A stretch of 64,000 nt of DNA. Source: Chroococcus sp. CMT-3BRIN-NPC107 (GTDB lineage: Bacteria; Cyanobacteriota; Cyanobacteriia; Cyanobacteriales; Chroococcidiopsidaceae). Made by a program: the position numbers and the translations under genes. The notes below the pieces were generated by a model. That model had not been told where the DNA came from, did not search any database, and saw nothing but the letters and a program-made list of their open reading frames with translations. The stretch is from contig JAHHGY010000007.1 of assembly GCA_019359635.1 (NCBI GenBank), positions 1 through 64,000 on the forward strand, given 5' to 3'. This document shows positions 58,592 to 64,000 of the stretch, piece by piece; positions within the stretch are counted from its first letter, which is position 1; every line of letters begins with the position of its first letter.

Positions 58592-60907
58592 TTAGCTCGT
58601 ACAGGAAGTTAGTGCGATCGCATTATGAGGAAATTGGCGCTTTAATGCTGGAAAAACTGGAGTTGGCGCTCGATTATCTAAGCTATTGGGTTTACTCCAA
58701 ATGAAAGGCGCTTTTTGTGCCGCAGACATCCATAGTAAGCGTTTGGCTCTAGTCATGGCGACATAAAGCAAGCGATATTCCTCGGCGGTTTTTAGATGTT
58801 TGGCTTCTTCCCAAGCTTGAGCAATATCTGGTAAAGATGATTGTCCGTGAAGATGAGCGCGGATTTGAGCGCGGGCGACTTCAGATAAGCTAAACTCACC
58901 TAAAAAATGAGTCTGCGGTGGAACCCAAAAGCTACCAGGAATAATATTTTCATGCAAAAACGGGATAAAAACATAATCCCAATCAAGCCCTTTAGCTTTG
59001 TGCATGGTAATAATTGTGAGTTGACCGGGGAGAGTAAAACGCCCTTCGGCGTTATCAGTTTCTACGGGTTCAAACCTTTCTGAACTTACAATTTCAACTA
59101 ATACCGTCAGCATAGCCGAGAGGGAACTATTACCCGCCGTTTGTTGGGCCACTCTTTCAGCTAATTTATCGGCGGTTGCAAGTTCGGCCCCGTCGTAGTT
59201 TAAAGTCAAAGCTAAAAAGGAAATTAGTTGATAGGGCGGTAATTCTAAACGAGCGCGGAGTAATTGACGGCATAAATTACGCGGTTTAATGGCGGCTTCT
59301 TTGGCGGGTGGATCGAGGGGAGACGGATATATAAACTGTTCGGGAAGTAAAGCTAAAGCATTAAGGTCTTGACGATCGATTAGCTGACGTTGGACTAGGA
59401 CGGCTAAGGCGGCTTTGAGATAGTCAGGGGAGTGGGGACGGTCGAGAAACTGCAACCATGCTAGAATCTCCGCCGGAACGTGAGAGCGGCGATCGCTCTC
59501 CGATACTTCATATACACTAATGTCATGCTCTTGACATAAAGGTGTAAGTTTTTCTGCTAACCATTGACCTTGTTTATTTTCTCTAACTAAAATCGCGCAA
59601 GAACGATCGCGGTTTTCTGTGAATAAATTAATGATGCGATCGCCAATTAAACTAGCTGTATGGTGAATGTCTCGCGGTGTGTAAAGTTCTAAACCTTTAC
59701 CCCCAGGAGCGGGATTAGCTTCGGGTTGCGGATCGTCAGCATCTACAGGGTGAATTTTTTGGACTCGAAAGGGAGCTTTATTGCTTTTATAAGTACGATT
59801 TACCCATTCCAAAGTAAAGTTAGCCGCATCAATAATAATTTTGCTACTGCGTCCGGCGCGATCCATTGTTGCTAGTTGTCCCTGGAAGTCGCATTGTTCG
59901 CAAAATTGACGAAAATAGATCGGATCTGCGGGCGTAAAGGTAGAATTTATCGCCTGATTGGGATCGCCGACGCGAACTAAATTGGTTGAATCATGAGAAT
60001 TAATTGCCAGAATTTTAAGCAACTTAGATTGTAGTTGGCTGGAGTCTTGAGCCTCATCTTCAAACACTGCAAAAACTTGATTTTGCTCAATTTGGCGAGC
60101 GCTATCGTTTTCTAACACCCGCAGAGCGCCTAAAATCATGTCGTCGTAGTCAATCAAGTCGCGCGACTTCATAATTGCTTGATACTGTTCGTACAATTCC
60201 GAAGCCACTTCTAAAATGTCGTACTCATCATCGGATTGACTGCTAAGAAGTCTCAATTGGGCGGGTAAAATTCCTGAACTTTTAGCTTCATGAATAACAC
60301 TATGAGCTAAAGCTGGTAAAACTTCAGTACGCAACACCGATTGACGGCGCAAACGCTCGGTTTCTTCCCCGTCAAATTGCCGCCCTTGTAGTAATTTAGA
60401 ATAAGACCCTGGGTGACTTGCAATCCATTGTTCTACACAAGTACGAAGCAGGCGATGACTTTGATTGGGAGTAATTAAAGTAGAGTTATCTAGCTGTAAC
60501 CCCGACAAATCGGGGTAACGACTGGCAATATTTAACGCTAAACCGTGTAGAGTATGGACGCTAAAACCTGTAGGTGGTAAAGATAGTTTTTTTTGCAGAT
60601 AGTGGCGAATTTTGGCTTTAATATTTGCTGCGGCCGATCGCGTAAAAGTAACGACAATTAATTGATAGCGGGGGTGAAGTCCGTAACGAGCAATTGCAAC
60701 GGCGGCGGCTGCTGCCATTCCAGTTGATTTTCCTGCACCAGGGACGGCGGAAACTGCCATTTCTCCACCAAGCCATTGTGCCATTTGCTGTTGTCCGGGG
60801 CGAAGGCTTTGTTCAATTTGGTTGCAAGCTTCTTGCCGGAGGGTAGATAATTGGTTGTCAATATAATCCTTAGCGCGAGTTCTCAGAGATTCTGACTCAT
60901 GGTTCAT
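58592..60907 (-). CDS. UvrD/Rep-family ATP-dependent DNA helicase
   Basis: AVPGAGKSTGMAAAAA; EDEAQDSSQLQ; TMHKAKGLDWDYVF; RLLYVAMTRAKRLL. Confidence 0.92.
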   Translation of the reverse strand: MNHESESLRTRAKDYIDNQLSTLRQEACNQIEQSLRPGQQQMAQWLGGEMAVSAVPGAGKSTGMAAAAAVAIARYGLHPRYQLIVVTFTRSAAANIKAKIRHYLQKKLSLPPTGFSVHTLHGLALNIASRYPDLSGLQLDNSTLITPNQSHRLLRTCVEQWIASHPGSYSKLLQGRQFDGEETERLRRQSVLRTEVLPALAHSVIHEAKSSGILPAQLRLLSSQSDDEYDILEVASELYEQYQAIMKSRDLIDYDDMILGALRVLENDSARQIEQNQVFAVFEDEAQDSSQLQSKLLKILAINSHDSTNLVRVGDPNQAINSTFTPADPIYFRQFCEQCDFQGQLATMDRAGRSSKIIIDAANFTLEWVNRTYKSNKAPFRVQKIHPVDADDPQPEANPAPGGKGLELYTPRDIHHTASLIGDRIINLFTENRDRSCAILVRENKQGQWLAEKLTPLCQEHDISVYEVSESDRRSHVPAEILAWLQFLDRPHSPDYLKAALAVLVQRQLIDRQDLNALALLPEQFIYPSPLDPPAKEAAIKPRNLCRQLLRARLELPPYQLISFLALTLNYDGAELATADKLAERVAQQTAGNSSLSAMLTVLVEIVSSERFEPVETDNAEGRFTLPGQLTIITMHKAKGLDWDYVFIPFLHENIIPGSFWVPPQTHFLGEFSLSEVARAQIRAHLHGQSSLPDIAQAWEEAKHLKTAEEYRLLYVAMTRAKRLLWMSAAQKAPFIWSKPNSLDNRAPTPVFPALKRQFPHNAIALTSCTS

Positions 60908-60964
60908 AGAAGTTTGCTTGGTGTTTCAAGTTACCTATAGCAATCCTAAATCAATTGCAAACTT

Positions 60965-60992
60965 GTGGGGGCGTAAGGCATTGCGCCCCTAC
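60965..60992. repeat. short intergenic palindromic repeat gtgggggcgtaaggcattgcgcccctac
   Basis: GGGGCG...CGCCCC stem; resembles dispersed palindromes in cyanobacterial genomes. Confidence 0.6.
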
Positions 60993-61051
60993 AGTTAATG
61001 TTTACCAATCCTATAGACCGCTATATATTGACGGCAGCAAAATTTGACTTT

Positions 61052-62737
61052 TTACTTAACTATTCCTAAAACCTCTGCTGATTCTACTTGAGCAATTCTT
61101 TTAAATGCGACTAATCTATTGGCATAGATTCCAGGGTTTGTTTGAGCTATTTGGGTGTAGGATTGACGAACTTGAGCATTAACGGCAACGGTTTTTACAT
61201 CGTACATTTGCATTGTAAATTTAGGGAACAAGCCAATGCCAATAATTAAAACGATAAAACTAGCTGCAATTGATAGTTCGCGCCAACTCGCATCTCTGTA
61301 AACCGCTTGAGTGGGAAGAACGCAATCCGTACCAAAACAAACTTCTTCCTCTGCTTGATCTTGTATCTCAATATCATCAAGATTGCAGTTAAGTTCTGCC
61401 CCAGTGCCGTAAAATACCTGTTTCAACATTGATAACAGATAAATTGGGGTGAGAATTACGCCAACGGCGGCAAGGAATACTGTCACCGTGCAGAAGGTTG
61501 AACTGTAGATATCGCTAGTTGTTACCCCAACAAATACTAAGATTTCACTAGCAAAACCGCTCATGCCGGGAAGTGCTAAAGATGCCATTGCACTGATTGT
61601 AAACAGCGCGAATACCTTGGGCATTACTTGACCTATGCCAGACATTTGACTCATTGCCATTGTTTGAGTGCGATCGTAAGTTACACCTGCTAAGAAGAAT
61701 AATACTGAGGCAATCAAACCATGAGAAATCATTTGCAGCATCGCACCGTTAATTCCTATATCGGTGAATGATGCAATACCCAACAGTACAAAACCCATGT
61801 GAGATACTGAGGAGTAAGCAAGACGACGTTTCATGTTTGTCTGGGCAAAAGAGTTTAACGCGCCGTAGATAATGTTAACTACACCTAAAATTGCCAGTAA
61901 CGGCGCAAAGTAAATATGAGCGGCAGGGAGAAGTTCTAAATTTAGGCGAATTAATCCGTAACCGCCCATTTTTAGGAGTACGCCTGCTAGTACCATTGAT
62001 ACAGGTGTAGACGCTTCTCCATGAGCATCGGGTAGCCAAGTGTGCAACGGAAAAATTGCCAGTTTGACACCAAAAGCAATTACTAATCCTGCGTACAGAA
62101 ACAGTTCTAAGGCAAGAGGATAATCTTTGAGGGCGAGTTGGGCGATATCAAAAGTTACATCACTACCCCCAGAGAATGCCATACCTAAAGCAGCTACGAG
62201 GATAAAAATAGAAGCTGCGGCAGTATAAATAATAAATTTTGTGGCGGCGTAACGACGCTTTTTACCACCCCAAATACTAATAAGTAAATAAACTGGGACG
62301 AGTTCGACTTCCCACATGATAAAGAACAGTAGCAAGTCTTGGGCAACAAAAACTCCAATCTGCGCCGAATATAATAGCAACATCAGCATATAAAAGAGTT
62401 TAGGTCTGTGGTCAACTTGCCAAGCTGAAAAAATCGCTAGGGTTGTTACAAATCCAGCTAAAAGAACTAGAGGTGCTGATAACCCATCGACAGAAACAGC
62501 CCAGTTGAGTTTCAATTGAGGCATCCAAGCATAACTTTCTGCTAGTTGGAAAGTTGCGCTACTGGAGTCGTAGTTCTGCCAAAAGGCGTAGCATATCAAA
62601 ACCAAATCTGCGATCGCAATACCTACTGCATACCACCGTACCCGCTTACCGTCTTTGTCAGGTAATACTGGAATTAGTAAAGCAGCTATAGCAGGTAGCA
62701 AAATTATTGTAGTTAGCCAAGGAAATTGTGCTGCCAT
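61052..62737 (-). CDS. ndhD: NAD(P)H-quinone oxidoreductase subunit 4
   Basis: 561 aa; [38 protein letters not shown]. Confidence 0.95.
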   Translation of the reverse strand: MAAQFPWLTTIILLPAIAALLIPVLPDKDGKRVRWYAVGIAIADLVLICYAFWQNYDSSSATFQLAESYAWMPQLKLNWAVSVDGLSAPLVLLAGFVTTLAIFSAWQVDHRPKLFYMLMLLLYSAQIGVFVAQDLLLFFIMWEVELVPVYLLISIWGGKKRRYAATKFIIYTAAASIFILVAALGMAFSGGSDVTFDIAQLALKDYPLALELFLYAGLVIAFGVKLAIFPLHTWLPDAHGEASTPVSMVLAGVLLKMGGYGLIRLNLELLPAAHIYFAPLLAILGVVNIIYGALNSFAQTNMKRRLAYSSVSHMGFVLLGIASFTDIGINGAMLQMISHGLIASVLFFLAGVTYDRTQTMAMSQMSGIGQVMPKVFALFTISAMASLALPGMSGFASEILVFVGVTTSDIYSSTFCTVTVFLAAVGVILTPIYLLSMLKQVFYGTGAELNCNLDDIEIQDQAEEEVCFGTDCVLPTQAVYRDASWRELSIAASFIVLIIGIGLFPKFTMQMYDVKTVAVNAQVRQSYTQIAQTNPGIYANRLVAFKRIAQVESAEVLGIVK

Positions 62738-62843
62738 TGCAATTAATGAGTATATTTGCTTATTGTATTCAATGGCACTATCTTACAATATTGTGTAAAC
62801 AAATATTAATAGATATTTATTTTAGATACTACTACTTTAAATA

Positions 62844-64000
62844 ATGGATAATCGCAAATTACATTACTTAGCACTACCTGGTGCGATCGCATTGGGTGCT
62901 ATTTTGCGGTTAGGAAACTTAGACGGCAAGTTTCTGTGGCTAGATGAAGTGATTACCGCTATTTTCAGTTTTGGACGCAACTATAATAATGTACCGCTTG
63001 AAGTAATTATTTCCTTTCATCAATTACAGCAAATTTTTGTTTTTCAGCCAGAAGTTGGGTGCGATCGCATTGCTGAAAATCTTGCCCTTCAATCAACTCA
63101 TCCACCGTTATTTTTTTGCTTGCTGCATAACTGGTTTGAGTTGGTTAATCCCCTTTCTCCTAGTTGGGTATGGACTCTACGCGCCTTTGGCGTTTTTTGG
63201 GGTGTAAGTGCAATTTCAGCAATTTACTTACTTAATACTAAAGCTTTTTCCCCATCGGCGGGGCAAAAAGCGGCAATAATGATGGCGGTTTCTCCTTTTG
63301 GCGTGTACCTTTCTCAAGAAGCGCGTCATTACACTTTGCCTGTATTTTTGATTACCTTAGCATTGCTGGGATTAATCTTAATTCAACAGGATTTCATCTC
63401 TAAGCGTCTCAGAGCTTGGGTTTGGGCATTTTGGACAATAGTTAATATTATCGGGCTATACGTCCATTATTTTTTCATTCTGGCAATGGTTGCAGAGGTC
63501 GTAACTTTATTAGCCGTAATGTACAGATATCGGCGGAATTTACCTCATTATAGTAAACTTTTTTTTACTCTAGCAATATCAGCGATTATTATTAGTTTTA
63601 TTCCTTGGCTACCTGTCTTAATCGGTCATTTTAACCGCCCGGAAACTGACTGGATACCCTCACCTCACAATGTTGCACCACTTTACCAAATCTTTGCTGC
63701 TTGGTTACTTTCGATCGCAGCTTTCCCTGTAGAAAATCAACCCATAGCGATCGCAATTCTATCTGGTTTGGGAATATTAATTTTTGGCGGTTGGGTGCTG
63801 TGGCTTAGTTTCAAAGGAATCAAGCAATTATGGAAATCGACTAATCTATCAGTTTTTACCCTTGCTAGTTTTACGATTATAGTTTTGCTAGAATTTCTGG
63901 CGATCGTTTACTTTTTAGGCAAAGATATTACCATTACGCCGCGTTATAACTTTGTTTATTACCCAGCTTTTCTAGCTTTAGTAGCCGCCGGGTTAAATAA
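62844..64000 (+). CDS. GT39-like membrane glycosyltransferase (3' end beyond window)
   Basis: MDNRKLHYLALPGAIALGAILRLGNLDGKFLWLDEVITAIFSFGR..., SQEARHYTLPVFL; open to the window end. Confidence 0.78.
   Translation, partial: MDNRKLHYLALPGAIALGAILRLGNLDGKFLWLDEVITAIFSFGRNYNNVPLEVIISFHQLQQIFVFQPEVGCDRIAENLALQSTHPPLFFCLLHNWFELVNPLSPSWVWTLRAFGVFWGVSAISAIYLLNTKAFSPSAGQKAAIMMAVSPFGVYLSQEARHYTLPVFLITLALLGLILIQQDFISKRLRAWVWAFWTIVNIIGLYVHYFFILAMVAEVVTLLAVMYRYRRNLPHYSKLFFTLAISAIIISFIPWLPVLIGHFNRPETDWIPSPHNVAPLYQIFAAWLLSIAAFPVENQPIAIAILSGLGILIFGGWVLWLSFKGIKQLWKSTNLSVFTLASFTIIVLLEFLAIVYFLGKDITITPRYNFVYYPAFLALVAAGLN

Noticed and set aside
1-64000. CRISPR array, prophage, insertion sequence, tRNA or rRNA genes
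   Set aside because: No regularly spaced repeats, transposase or phage ORFs, or tRNA/rRNA sequence recognised by eye; a tRNAscan/Infernal run would be needed to exclude small RNAs.

Overview
Chromosomal window from a cyanobacterium. Evidence: psaA/psaB, NdhD, a CYP38/TLP40-like cyclophilin, and very frequent HIP1 octamers (GCGATCGC). Most genes are conserved housekeeping genes: nadC, argS, def, htrA-like, dnaA, dnaN, scpB, dnaK, asnS, pfkA, era, ndhD. Coordinates are read by eye and no database search was run. Main points of interest: (1) a dnaA-oriC-dnaN origin with DnaA boxes, a GC patch and DnaA-trio-like TAC repeats, plus a mirrored TAG array; (2) a secreted-protein cassette upstream of an alkaline phosphatase, in which two otherwise unrelated small exported proteins end in the same 12 residues (VAASHLEPNFYQ) and differ only at synonymous sites across that tail; (3) a PlsY-like membrane domain fused to a PEP-synthase/rifampicin-phosphotransferase-like module, next to a lipid kinase; (4) a copper locus (DUF305, decayed DUF326, CopA) with two matched MerR-type 20-bp-spacer promoters; (5) repeated gene decay and short tandem duplications (261, 211, 44 and 39 bp), mostly in accessory genes. 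No CRISPR array, prophage, IS element, rRNA or tRNA was recognised.
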